A stretch of 64,000 nt of DNA, taken from Hippophae tibetana. Its lineage: Eukaryota > Streptophyta > Magnoliopsida > Rosales > Elaeagnaceae. Positions 12,430 through 24,700 of the stretch are shown here, one piece after another. The notes under the pieces were generated by a model that ran no database searches, was not told the DNA's origin, and was given only the letters and a program-made list of their open reading frames with translations. Numbering within the stretch: the stretch's first letter is position 1; every line of letters starts with the position of its first letter. The translations under genes were made by a program, and so were the position numbers. The stretch is from the NCBI GenBank assembly GCA_037013495.1, contig CM072805.1, positions 18,750,669 to 18,814,668 on the forward strand, written 5' to 3'.

Positions 12430-13795
12430 TTGATTCTAAACCAGAAAATATGACCCTAAAAGGTCATATGAAACCAATTTCATTACTAGTCCCTTATCAA
12501 GAAGGAACATCTATCCCACATAGGATGGAAAGAAATAGGCAAAGAACAGAACAACATGATACTACATATAGAAGAAGACAACCACCTAAAATGGAGGAAG
12601 GGTTGCATTGGGAAACTAGAAGTAGTATTCCACCAGAATTCAAACTCTATGATAATTATAAGTATGATCTTTTATATTTAGACTGTATAAGAGATATGAA
12701 GAAAACCTTAGATGAATAGGCTAGTGGTATGAGTGTTCTCATACAAACCTCTCAAACTACCCAAACAAATTCTTCAATATGTAAGGAACTTATAGCACAT
12801 AAAATGACATGAAATGTTAAAGTTTGGTTTTCAAACTTAACAAATCAAAAACATTTGTTAATGCAAGGAAATGCATCTACATGAAGAGAATACTTGGATA
12901 CAGTAATAAATAAAATAAATAAATAATTTATTATAGAAGATAAAAGAAAAACTATCATTGAATCCAGTGAAAATAAAATTAATGAAGCTAAATGACATAT
13001 AACAAATATGAAAATTTGTAACATGTATTACATAGATTTTTTTATTTTTGAATGTGAAATGTATTACCATAAATTACCACCCTCTATGCAAATAACTTAT
13101 AAAGAAATGTTTTTCCAAAAATTACTTGGAACACTGCATAAGACCTTAATAGAAAGTTGGGAACAAAGGAATAGAGAAACTATACCAGATACTGTAGGAG
13201 GAAGAATAAGAAGACTTAAAAATTGGATCATTATTAAATGCCAAGAAATAAAAGAATATAAACAGATAAGACGAAATGATAAAATCTATTATAATACAAA
13301 AGATTTTAGAATACTAGAAAAATATGGATGTAATATAAAATCTTATAAACAAAAATATAAAGATAAAAAAAATATAAATTCAGAAAACAAAATTTCTAAA
13401 AATATAAAAAAAGATTTAATAGAGAAAACTACAAGAAAAGATATTTTAGAAGGAAAAAATATAAACTTTTTGAAAAAAAAAATTATTGCTTTTCAGGAAT
13501 GAAAAAAATGCAGATGTTGGATCTATAATGAAGAAGGACATTATGTCAATGAATGTCCAAGTAGACTTCAACATAAAAATGAATTTCTACAAAAGCAATA
13601 TTTTTGGAAGAAGCTTTCAAAATGGAATTAGAATCAATTGAAGAATCTGATATAGATGATACGTATAGTATCTATCTATTGGAAGAAACTACAGAAGAAA
13701 TAACTGACTCAAAATATGAACACTCAAATTGTGAATATTCTTCATTAGAAGATGAATGATTTGTATAATATTACAAATTCAAATAGTATTTACAT
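12430..13795 (+). pseudogene. Pararetroviral coat-protein region (fossil)
   Basis: The region has a basic Arg-rich segment, then a Trp/Tyr-containing core, then a long Lys-rich tail open at 13008-13502. A Cys/His knuckle-like segment lies at about 13510-13557, with G-H-Y-V-N-E-C as the C-terminal half. Acidic, Glu/Asp-rich sequence follows. Basic core, knuckle and acidic tail in that order is the usual caulimovirid capsid arrangement. Broken in several places. Confidence 0.7.
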
Positions 13796-13799
13796 TAAA

Positions 13800-15470
13800 G
13801 TAGGACTAGTATGTGTGTAGCCAGTAGATATGTATTGCCAAAAGACAATTGGAAACAAGCGCCATAAGATTTAGTTGTAAGAATTGCTAATAATACTACA
13901 ATAAAACTTAATAAGGTATTAAAAGATATTGATATAATGATAGGAGAAGAAAAGTTTCACATTCCTACCATATATCAATAGGAAATAAGAGTTGATTTGT
14001 TAATAAGAAATAATTTCCTAAACTTATATCAACCTTTCACACAACATTTCGAGAAAATAAGTCTTATAACCTTAGAAGGAGATACCATCTATATCTCAAA
14101 AATAAGAAAAACTCTAACTATCTTAAACCCAACTTTTATACAAGAACATAAAAAGAAAATTCGCGGTAAGATAGAAGACCAGCAAAAACCTTATTTAGAA
14201 AATATTTCATTAGATATAGAAGAGAAACAAAACTATTTTCTCAATGAAATATAAGAAAATAAAACCCTAACAGACATTAGAAAACTATTAAAAATAATCC
14301 TAACAAGATCATAAGAGTAATTCATCTCACTATAGTCCATCATTCTTAGTTGAAAAAAAGCTTAGAAAAGCAGAGGAAAAAAGAGAATGGTAATAAACTT
14401 TAAAGCACTGAATAAAGAAATCATTGAATAAAGAAATCATTGATAATAGATATTTCATTCCAAAAAGGAAGAACTACTATCATTAATAAAAGGAAAAAAA
14501 TACTTCTTAAGTTTTGATTGAAAAAGCAGATTTTGGAAAATAAGACTAGATGAAGAATTCCAAAAAGTAACGGCATTTAGTTGCTCTAAAGGACAATTTC
14601 AATGGATAGTCATACCATTTGGAGTAAAACAAGCTCTAGGTATTTTTGCAAATATATATGTATAACATTTTCAAGAAATTACAAGATATTTTGGTTTTCA
14701 AAATGAATTAAAAAATATTATTTGAATATTATCAATATTCTACAAGAATGTAGAAAATAAGACATTGTACTCTTTGAAAAAAAGTAGTACTTGCTTAACA
14801 AAAAAATAAATATTTAGGGTTGGAAATTGAAGATGGAAAACATAATCTACAACCTCATATACTAAATAATACTCAAGGTTTTCCTAGTGAATTAAAAGAC
14901 AAAAACCAATTACAAATATTTTTAGGATGTTTAACATATGCAAAAGCATACATCAAGAAACTTGCACAAATGAGATAACCATTACAAGCAAAATTGAAAA
15001 AAAAGATCATATATGGAAAGGGACCGAAGAAGATACTCTATATATGGATAGAGTAAAAGCAAAGGTAAAAAATTTGCCAACTTTATATCATCAAGGACCA
15101 GATAATAAGATGATAATTGAGACAAATTCTTTCCAAGAATATTGGGGAGCATTTCGTAAAGTAAGAGTAGATGACAAAGATGAATATCTTTCTAGATATA
15201 CATTAGGATCTTTCCAAGGTTTAGAATTAAATTACCATAGTAATTAAAAAGAATATTTAGTTGTCATAAGCTCCAGATTCATTGTTAGAATATATAACAA
15301 TAATTTTGGTTATTTCTTAAGAACTAATATTGCAGGTGCTTACAAACAAGGAAGATTAGTTAGATGGCAACAATTGTTCAACCATTATAATTTTGATGTT
15401 GAACATTTTCTAGGCCATAAAAATAGCTTAGAAGATGCTCTTACAAGATAATTAGCACCTCTAACTATTT
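13800..15470 (+). pseudogene. Pararetroviral protease, reverse transcriptase and RNase H region (fossil)
   Basis: The protease-like part is at about 13800-14330, including an open piece at 13997-14254. Reverse transcriptase follows at about 14330-14780: an NFKALN-type motif, a region equivalent to FSFDCKSGFW, then a PFG-type motif. RNase H follows at about 14900-15460, with SRYTLGSFQ-like and HFLGHKNSLEDALTR-like segments that are typical of caulimovirids rather than LTR elements. In the family these enzymes copy the pregenomic RNA into circular DNA. Broken many times. Confidence 0.78.
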
Positions 15471-15472
15471 TT

Positions 15473-16735
15473 ATGCTTTTAGGAATGAAACATCTTGATA
15501 TCAAAATCAAGATAAAGGAAAAGAAGATAAAAGTCTTACAGGAACAACTCGAGTTGTTATATCTCGAGAAATCTCTTATAGAAATAGGAAAGAAACATGA
15601 AGAACTTAAATGTTCAAAACAACCTATAAGCTCAAAAAAGAAATCTTCATTAAAAATTCAAGATGAAACTTCTAAAAAGGAAGAACCTAACAGTTCACAA
15701 AAAACTTTTGAAACCACAAAGCTCAATTGGGCAGATAAGGTAGAAAAAGAAGAACATAAAAAGGTTTATGTGGTCTATAATGACCCAAAACTAGAAATTT
15801 ATAACAACTAGGTAGAAGCCAGTAAATCTATTCTAGGAATTAGTGGAGTAACTTTTAGAGCATTCACCAACAAAATAGAAGCTGAAGGTAGTTATGTCAA
15901 CTACAAAACACCCTAGAAATACTCTAATCATTGAAGATGAGAAATACCAATATAGAAACCTATGTAAACCATAAATGTTGAGAAAGATCAATATGTCTAC
16001 CTAAGAACATATTGAAAATATGAAGTTCTATATTATAGACAAGGAATTTCCTACAGGAAGTAAATTCAATATCTTAGAAGAAACTGATCCAATATTTGTG
16101 TATAAAGTCTTTCATGCAGAACTAATAGAAAATATATATCCAAGAATTAATTTAAGTGAGTTAAATTATTTCCCAGAGAATTAAAAAAAAAACAATCAAG
16201 AACTTTAGAAGGAAGATTAACGCAGGTGATAAAGATGTTTATCTTAGATTTTTTAGTTCATTAATGAATTGTAATGATGAATGATGTATTAGTCCTTACC
16301 ACTTCATCAAGATAGGGATTTCCAACACAAACATATAAATTCCCAAACCAAGGACACTTCTAAAAAATGAATTCAACACTGAAGAACTTTGTGTACTAAG
16401 AGGTCAAATGTTAGGCCAAATTTACTATGAACTCAAGAAGATTGAAAATTCTATTGAGATCAAAGTAAATTATTCAACTAGTAAAATCATCATCATTTCC
16501 CACAGTAGCATGACTCTGTTAGAAGAAGATGGTGAAAAAATTACCAAATATGAAACCAATTTTAATTGCAACAATCTGGAAATTGGTCAAGAAACAAGGA
16601 AGGTATTCTACTTTTATGCCAGAAAAGCCACCAAAGATCATAGATGCATTCTCTACATCAAAGATGGAGAAGATAAAGATGCGTCATTATCAACGTCGTC
16701 AAAAGAATCGTCGGTAGAAAATGACAAAGAAAAAT
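15473..16735 (+). pseudogene. Pararetroviral transactivator/viroplasmin region (fossil)
   Basis: This region opens with a Lys/Glu-rich, probably coiled-coil segment (15473-15760). It then has the viroplasmin-type motif K-V-Y-V-V-Y-N-x-P, followed by a V-E-A-S-K-S-I-L-G stretch and G-V-T-F-R-A-F. This is the fold shared by caulimovirus protein VI and the N-terminus of eukaryotic RNase H1. In viruses the protein forms inclusion bodies and drives reinitiation on polycistronic RNA. A second open piece at 16408-16737 ends in an acidic Ser-rich tail. It is a separate gene after pol, which helps place the virus. Broken. Confidence 0.72.
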
Positions 16736-16916
16736 AAAGAAAGAAACTATCACTATAAAATAACAAAGGAAATAAAGATGTAGATCCCACATCTCAGTCG
16801 GCAGCATATGCCAAGGAAAAAAGAAGTGGCTATTTTTTAAATTAAAAAAAATAAAAGAATTATTAAAACAAGGGTAAAATAATAATTTTAGTCTTGTAAA
16901 TAGGGATTACTTGTGC

Positions 16917-17135
16917 TATAAAAGGAAATTTTATTTTCATTTCAAAACACACACAAATACATCAAAATCCACAGCTCTCTATCCTGAAACACACAAAAAT
17001 CTCTAGCATAGAAAACCCTTATATCTAGAAATTTCAAAATCAATAATATTATATCCAGTAATTATGAACGGCTAAGTACCTCTTCAAGGTTCTTAGTTGA
17101 CCTTAAGTTATAATAATTATTATCGTATCAATAAA
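16917..17135 (+). promoter_or_regulatory. Pararetroviral 35S-type promoter and terminal-redundancy region
   Basis: TATAAAAG lies at 16917-16924, just after the transactivator region, and AATAAA at 17130-17135. A start about 30 bp after the TATA box would put the poly(A) signal roughly 185 bp into the transcript. That fits a pregenomic RNA that passes its own poly(A) signal once and ends on the second pass. The functional reading is inferred from family knowledge. Confidence 0.6.
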
Positions 17136-17398
17136 ATGGAGTTCAGTCACTCTTCTATAGTAAGTCAACTATTGTACACCATTTATGTACAGATGTAAAA
17201 AACTCACCATTGCCAAGAGGGCGTTGAGGTTTGAGCAAAGCTGGGGCATAACATGTGTAACAAAAGAAGACAAACATAAGGGAAGATTGTGATGGACCCA
17301 TCAAATTCAGGTATAATAATTATAAATTTAAGCCAGTTAAGAATCTTGAATGTTTAATATTTGCTTACAACAAGACATAATATTGCTAAAATAAGAAA

Positions 17399-17776
17399 GT
17401 GAAAATTGTTTTTAGAAATAAACAACTAATAATTCCAAATAAAATTAAAGATAAAAATGTAATTCTATTAGAAACATTTAATAAAAGTTATTTGTACCAT
17501 TTAAATGAATACTTTAAAGCCGAGGATTATGAAACTTGTTTTGAAAATAATAAAAGATTTAACACCTTATTAGATATCTATACAGATTATATTAAAGCTA
17601 TCACAAACATTATAGACCATTCTATTTCAAGGACATTAAAAAACTATTTTAGTAAAAAATATGTAAGAATAGAGGAAGAGAAATTCAACAATTTAATGTT
17701 TGCATACTATTTTTTTGAAGATTATAAATACATTGTATGCACACAAGAAACATATGTTTGCATACTACTAATATGA
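17399..17776 (+). other. Unrecognised open frame in the pararetroviral leader region
   Basis: An Ile/Lys/Asn-rich frame encoding up to 125 residues lies downstream of the viral promoter and upstream of a possible primer-binding site. Frame-related sequence continues to about 18060 with an N-C-N-C-type piece. I do not recognise the product. Codon composition resembles the neighbouring viral fragments more than the surrounding intergenic DNA. It could be a small leader ORF of the virus, a viral gene of unknown role, or chance. Confidence 0.35.
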
Positions 17777-18099
17777 TAAAATAATATGCATTCAACACAT
17801 GATTTATTAAGATAATATTTTATGAACATTGAATCATTAGTACATAAATTAGAACTATTAGATTTAACAAATGAAAGAATAATTTTTAATTTTAAAAGAT
17901 AATTAATAGATTCAGGATTAGAATTAAGTAATCAAGATAACGAAGAACATAATATAATATGTAATTGTAATAAATATAGAAAACAAATTAGATTTATACA
18001 AAAAAAAATTTAGACAAATTATTGCCTTGAGTAAATAGAAAGACCATCAACTAAGTCAATATTAACCCTTGATTAAAAATCATATCGATCCGTAAAAAT

Positions 18100-18113
18100 T
18101 AGTATCAGAATCA
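18100..18113 (+). other. Possible viral primer-binding site (initiator-Met tRNA type)
   Basis: About 11 of 14 positions match the TGGTATCAGAGCCA consensus, which Caulimoviridae use to prime minus-strand DNA. The mismatches are transitions. The position near the right edge of recognisable viral sequence fits a molecule opened at this site. A chance match cannot be ruled out. Confidence 0.4.
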
Positions 18114-20388
18114 AATAATAGTATTTTAAATAGTAATGAATAGAAAATTAATATCATCAAAACCTAATGATATTTTTGATATTTTATAAATTTCGAGAAC
18201 ATAAGTGTAGATATAACAAATCTTAAGGTTATTTGAGATATTATTTTCTTTATTTATATAAAAAAATTATATTTAAAAAATAGAAAGGTGACCAAATGTA
18301 ATAAAAAGAGTAGATGTTTAACAATATCTTCGCTCGAGTATGGTGTTAGAAGACATAAAATAATACAAAAGAATATATCAAAATAAATCGTATAAAAAAA
18401 GAGTAAATTTTAGTGGTTGCGACTGGGGAAAAAGAAAGGGCAAATTTTAAATTAATGTTGCAATTTTTTTAAATTTCAAAAATATGATTCAAAAGGATGA
18501 ATCTTATAACTAAATTATTGTGTAAATTATTATTAATGATGCAATTCAACTCTACTGACTACGTAATTTCCCTGAATAAATAATAATTAAAAGGTCAAGG
18601 TGATCGCCGACTCTATAATATTACGGAAAAATAATAATTTAAAATTTATAATCATAGAATTATATTATTTATATCAATTATATATATTTTTATTATTAAA
18701 TTTTTTTATCATATCATTTCATTTTAATTATCATTTAATTAAATATTTTTTAAATTAAATTATGAATATTTAAACTCTTTAAATATTAAAAGACATTTAA
18801 TTAAATATATTTTAATATTAAAGAAAAGTTATTTTTGTAATTATAAGTTATAATTATATATATTTTTTGTAATTTTTCCTTTTTATATATATTTTTTGTA
18901 ATTTTTCCTTTTTATATATTTTTTTAATATAATAGGGTGTTTCTTAAATTCTTAATTAACTGGCATAAAAACATGGCCGGCCAAGTGTGTTACTATATTT
19001 ATAGATCCATCCATCCTGCTGCTCTATATATATAGGTTATAATTGTTTTAAATAAAGGGATTATTGCGAGTCAAATTTGTACTTGATGTTTGGAATTTAA
19101 AAAAAAAATAATAATAAACTTGAAATACCGTTAGGTAGGTAGTCTCATTAGATATAAATTCATGATATTGGGTCAATTAATTATGTGTTGTATAAAAAAA
19201 ATAGTCTTAACCCTATTTTAAAATAACATAAAAGGAAAAATTAAGGAAATGATTCTCATTACTAATCGTTTTGATATGTTTATATTTTTATGAAATTGGA
19301 ATAAAAATGAAATGAAATTGGATTGATGATGAAATCAATTCAAAAGAAATCGAAATAATTTCATTATCTTTAATGATTTTTTCCCATTATTTCTTATTAT
19401 GAAATTAGAATGAGCAGACTCTCATTCTTTTGATTTCCTTTTATTCTTAGTAAACATGCATGCTATTAGAAAAATAATAAAAATAACAATTTTAAAACTT
19501 ATAATTATAAAAACAACGTTATTTTTGATTAATTAATATATTTTTATTATTAAAAAATATCTGATATATCATTTCATATTAAATATTGTTCAGATTTAAT
19601 AATTCAATTTTGAATACGGTCTAATATATGATATTATTTATTGTTATTGTGTTGCAATTTTTTTATTTTAAATTTTAAGGTTATAATTTTTTTATTTCAT
19701 TTATTTCTCAATTTTTTTTTTAATATTTATCAATTGTATTAAAATGATGTTGACGGTTCTGTCTAATGAAGTGGTAAGGATATGACCTATATATCCTATC
19801 TTCTAGACGAAGTGACCCCTCCTATTTAATTACAAATTAGCCATTCAAGAAAAAAAATTAAACATTTTTTTAATGCAAACTATTATATATGTACCATTTG
19901 TTTACGACTAGATTTAAGTAGTCATGTTATGACAATGGGAAATATTAAACAAATTTATAGTCTATAAGCTATATCTCCAAATTGGACAAGTGTTGCATGA
20001 GTTTAAGTGCAGGCTAGAAACAATTCATATGAATAAGAATGTAGTTAAAACATTAAGACATACAGCTTTCTATTGCTCCCATGTCCCATGTGTTTGTAGC
20101 TCCCACAACAAAGTATAGTGGATGTAGAAGAAGAAAAAAAAGGGTTAAAGATAGGGTGATAAATCAAAACCATCTTCAATTATTAAAGGACCTTGACTTT
20201 AAGAGCTAGGGACATTGCCCTTTATATATATATATATATATATATGAAAAAAATAGAAAAAAAAGAAGAGAAAACTAAGTTTGCCAGCTTATTACATTGA
20301 ACCTGTTAATAAAATTTAAATGCATTGAAGAAAGTAGTTAAACTTGTTACCATCTCCTGTGGGGTGTCTCAAAACATAACAACTGACT
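18114..20388. other. AT-rich intergenic DNA with a possible MITE
   Basis: No gene is supported. A short direct repeat of a TTTTTGTAATTTTTCC unit lies near 18860-18915. About 19265-19460 is a fold-back-like piece, with related ATGTTTAT and AAACATGCAT ends and a palindromic centre around GATGATGAAATC. It resembles small non-coding plant transposons but has no clear target duplication. A (TA)n microsatellite lies at 20223-20245. Confidence 0.4.
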
Positions 20389-20577
20389 TTAAAATTGGGA
20401 AGGTTTTAGTTTACTTGGATTAAAGTACTTTGATAATGGTTTATACTTTCTAGTTTCTAGAATCCATTTTCCCAACCTCATTATTGGCTTGTAAATCCAA
20501 TCAATAAGCTCTTGAACTACCATACTTTCTTTGTTGGGGTCATCAAGGATATTGGTGGTAATTGCATTGTTACACAT
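20389..20577 (-). CDS. Possible small protein of unknown function (62 aa)
   Basis: A short frame begins MCNNAITTNILDD and ends KLKPSQF. Composition is protein-like for its surroundings: a central acidic/hydrophobic stretch with E-L-I-D-W-I-Y and R-L-G-K-W-I, then a basic tail. It has no signal peptide, membrane segment or paired cysteines beyond one Cys. A TATAAATA motif lies only about 25 bases upstream of the ATG, too close for a normal leader, so a TATA-driven start would be nearly leaderless or the frame is a last exon. I do not recognise a family. It may be a real small gene, an exon, or chance. Confidence 0.3.
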   Translation of the reverse strand: MCNNAITTNILDDPNKESMVVQELIDWIYKPIMRLGKWILETRKYKPLSKYFNPSKLKPSQF

Positions 20578-20639
20578 CTTTCTCTTTCTATCATATTTAT
20601 ACGTTAATAGTGTATTATTAACGTGTCAATTTATACATT

Positions 20640-21780
20640 ATTTTTTATGATCTTATCTTTTTATAAGAGTAATAAATATCTAAAATTTAAGAATATGAAT
20701 TATAATATTATATGATCAATTATTAATTATAATTAAATTTTTAATGGTTAAAATAATTACAAAAAAGATACACTTTAGTACTCAATTTTTTAATATATAT
20801 ACTTAGGGTCTTGTAATTTATATAAATTATATGCTTTAGCTATTTATTTTTTATAATATACACATAGAGTCTTCTAATTTTTCAAAAATTTCAATTAACT
20901 TTAAATAAAGTTCTAATTATCTCTAAATAATCTTTTTTAAAAAGTAAATTTGAAATTTTGATACCTAAAACCCAAAAATAAAAAAACAATTTTTAAAATA
21001 AAACTTATAAAAATTGAATATTAAAAATAAATAAATTAAAAAATAATAATTTTAATTTGAAACGAAAAGGTCTCTCATTTTTTTTAAAAGATGCAAAATT
21101 CTAAAAACTAATCATTTAAAAAACAAATCCTCTATACTAATAATTTTTTCCGTGACTTAATGCCGTATTTATGTATGTTAATTGCATCTTGTTCGCATAT
21201 CAGATTTTTTTTTTGGAATAAGCACAAATGATGTATCTTTTTTTTTTATAAGGGTAGTAAATATCTAAAATTTAAAAATACAAATTATTATACCTAACTA
21301 AATTTTATAGGCACATCTCTCATGATCTTGTTGAGAAATAATTTAATGGTTAAGGTATTTAAAGTACTTTAATTATTCAAATATTATATATTTTAATTAT
21401 CTATTTTTTAAAGTATACACTTTTCATCAAATTTTATACTTTAATCCTCTATTATTTAAGGTATATACATAAAATTCTATAATTTTATAAAAGTTACAAT
21501 GAATTCCAAATAGTCTTTTTTGTAAGGATATATATAAAATTTTGAAAATAAAATCCAAAAATAAATAAAAAATAATTTTTAAAATGAAATTAGTGAAAAT
21601 TGGATTTTTAAAATTCAAACGAGTAAATTAAAAAGAATTAATTTAAATTTTAAATGAAAAAAATCCATAACTTTTTTGAAAAATGTAAAAACATAATTTT
21701 TTTTAAAATTATGTATACTTTTTTTCCAATTTTTATTACAAATATGAATTAAATATGCCTTTTATTTTCATTTTTCATTT
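20640..21780. repeat. Degenerate tandem duplication, unit about 590 bp
   Basis: Two adjacent segments, about 20655-21180 and 21245-21780, share ordered blocks. Both have a TAATAAATATCTAAAATTTA-like start, then an AATTTTTAATGGTTAA-like block. A run of short phrases around GTATACAC or TATACAC and AATTTT follows, and then an AAAACCCAAAAATA-like stretch. Many substitutions and indels separate them, so the duplication is old. Neither copy codes. Confidence 0.5.
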
Positions 21781-24700
21781 TTTACTTTTAGTGTTTTATT
21801 TTTTTACTTGTAGTGTTTTTCGAATTTACCTTTTAAAAGGATTATTTGGAGTTGTTTTAAATAATTAGACAACTCTGTATGTATATTTTAAAAGAAAAAA
21901 AAACTAAAATATCTTTTGATGACTTACAAAATTTTAGGTATATATCTTAAAATTAAAAGAATAAAGTATATATTTGATAAATTACAGGGGAACATAGTTT
22001 TTGGAGTCCCTAAGTTTTAAAAAATGTAAAAATGTTCACCTCAGTCCTTGATTTTTTTAAATATATATTAAAAGTTTCATATTTATTTTTAACATATATA
22101 TAAATCTATTTTATGCTAATTATTTTAATTTAATTATAATTTAAAAGTTAGATGTTGCCATAAAGAACACTTAAATTTGTCATTAACAAAAATAATTTAG
22201 ATTTGTTAATTTTTATAGAAAAATAAAAATTTTATATTAATAAATTTATCACTTATTTAGGTAGTTATATAATTTTTATATATTTAAATAATAATTAAAT
22301 TAAAATAATTTACTTAAAATAAATTTATATTACCTTTAAAATAAATAAGGTATTAAAAATGTATACTTTTAAAAATCAAAGAAACTTAAGTGTACTTTAA
22401 CAATCTCATTCAATAATTAATTTAAAAGTAGAGTTTTCAGAAGATAAAGTGGATTTAAAATTTATCGACGATATCATAAATTAAAACACATGTTGATGCA
22501 CATGGGGTAAGGAGATGTGCTGTCCTTCTGCTTTGGATTTTTTTTTTTATCATTATTTATGTCTTCTTAATTTTATTTGTGCTATAATTTTCTAATTTGA
22601 GTAACTTTAATTTAAAAAATTAAATGTATATTTAAAAATAATTTTTAATTTTAATTTTTAATTATTCTTAATAATGTATATTTAATAATAATTTTTTATT
22701 TTGATTTTTATAGTTTTAAGAAATCATTTGAAAGATTTTTAAATCAGACTTCAAATCTTTAATCTTTTTTATTTTCAACAAATAATTTTCTAGAAAATAA
22801 ATGATTTTTTATGACTTTTATATACGTAAATATTGAAAAAACTTAAATTTTTAAATAATAATTGTTATTAAACATAACTTAACGATAACACACATTTACT
22901 AATTTTATTCTAATATGGATATGCAACTTGTAGTTTTTATACTAATTATCGTTACGGTATTTCCCTTAAAATTTATATTTATGAATTAAATATATAATTA
23001 TTTTTATTTATAATAATTTATTTATGAGTGATATTTAATCACTTTATATGAATGTTTGTTTCACGTTTTCATATAACATAACAATAACATTATAAAAAAT
23101 CATATTAATAAACAAATAAAATAATTTTCTTGATTCAATATTTCATGAATAAGAATTATATATATATATATATACTTAAGTTTTAAAAACAATTTTTTTA
23201 GATTTAATAGATAATTAATGGAGTTTTCAAGACATCTTAAGGATAAAGATTTAATAGATTTAGCTGTTTTTTTAAGAAAATTTGTTAATAATGTTGTGAA
23301 ACACATTATCATAATTAATTTGATATTTTTTTTTACATTTTACAATATTAAAATAATAATATGATAAAAAAATTGTTCTCAAACTCACTTATGTAGTTTT
23401 TTAACAACTTATTGTATCCTCAAATAATCAAATAACCTCTCTAACCCTTCTTTTAAGTTACATGTTTAAACAACCTTAAGAATAGTTTTTTTTTTTTAAA
23501 TCATCGTATAACCTTATACCAAATTTGAGATAACAAAATACTTTTAAAAATTTTAATTTTTCATTTTAAAGCGGTCATTATATATGTTGTTTATTATTCT
23601 ACAAATAATAAATTTAAAAAGAATTTTGATAGAAATCACAGTATATATGTAACTATTTTAATTTTATATAAAAAGTAATAAAATCATGATTAAATAATTG
23701 AAATTGAATCTTTTGAAATTTTAATTTATAATTAAATCATTATCTTATTTATTTATTATTATAAGAATTAATTTTAATTAAAAATATTTAAATTAAATAT
23801 ACAAAGAAGTGATTAAATAATCAAAATTGAAATATTTTAAAATTTTAATTTTAATTGAAATATTTAATTGTAATTTATATTTATTAGTCCACAAATAATT
23901 TTTTTTATTGAAAATATAAAAGTTAAGAAGTAGTATGACCAATCAAATAACGAATAAAATTTAGCATAAAAAGTGATATGATACATCATTCTTTTAAGAT
24001 TTAAGAAAGTCAAATAATAAAAGGGTATTATAGTATTTTTTTTAATTAACATGCAAACTCATATATTTAAAATAATTATAATATCAATATTAATATGTCT
24101 ATTGAATTATAAACATTTTCATAAAAAAATAAAAAATAATACGATATTGTAAATAAATGATACAAATTAGAAAAGATACACATTTGTAAACGTAAAGGAT
24201 AAGAAAATTTTAAAATAAATAAGGTACTGAATGCAAAATAATTTATATTATTGAACTCAATTCATTTTAGAAGTAAAACTTTAATTTTTCAATGTTAAAT
24301 AGATACTTCATTTTATTAGAGGGTGATTAACTTAATTGGTAAAATGAGAAAATCAAGAGATTTAGAAGGACTAAAAGTCTTTATTTCTAGTTCTAGATGG
24401 AGATGTAAGACATTAAAAGGTAGAAAGATTTTACTAAACTTAACAAATTGATGATAATTTATTAGGAAAAAGTTATGGGAATTTTTTGTTGTTTCTAAAA
24501 AATTATTAAAGAATTTAAATGTAGTAAATTAAAATTCATATTTCATGACTTTTGTTTGGAAACTTAATAAGATTAAATAGTGATCTAATAGCTTTCTCTT
24601 GTTAAAACTCTCATAATATTTATGTTCTTGAATATACCTAAAATAAAAATAAAAATTATAAAAAAAATTTACTTAAATATTTGTTAAAAAATAATGAGAA

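Larger units (their letters stand above)
10900..18113 (+). mobile_element. Endogenous pararetrovirus (Caulimoviridae), about one genome length
   Basis: Translated fragments in a consistent order and strand match the plant pararetrovirus gene order: movement protein, coat protein with knuckle, aspartic protease, reverse transcriptase, RNase H and a transactivator/viroplasmin-type protein. A TATA box, a poly(A) signal and a leader follow. There are no LTRs. Total length is about 7.2 kb, within the usual range for the family. A separate transactivator after RNase H argues against badnaviruses and petuviruses and for a cavemovirus/solendovirus- or caulimovirus-like layout; the genus is an inference. 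Fossil, heavily broken with dozens of interruptions, so an old integration. Confidence 0.85.
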
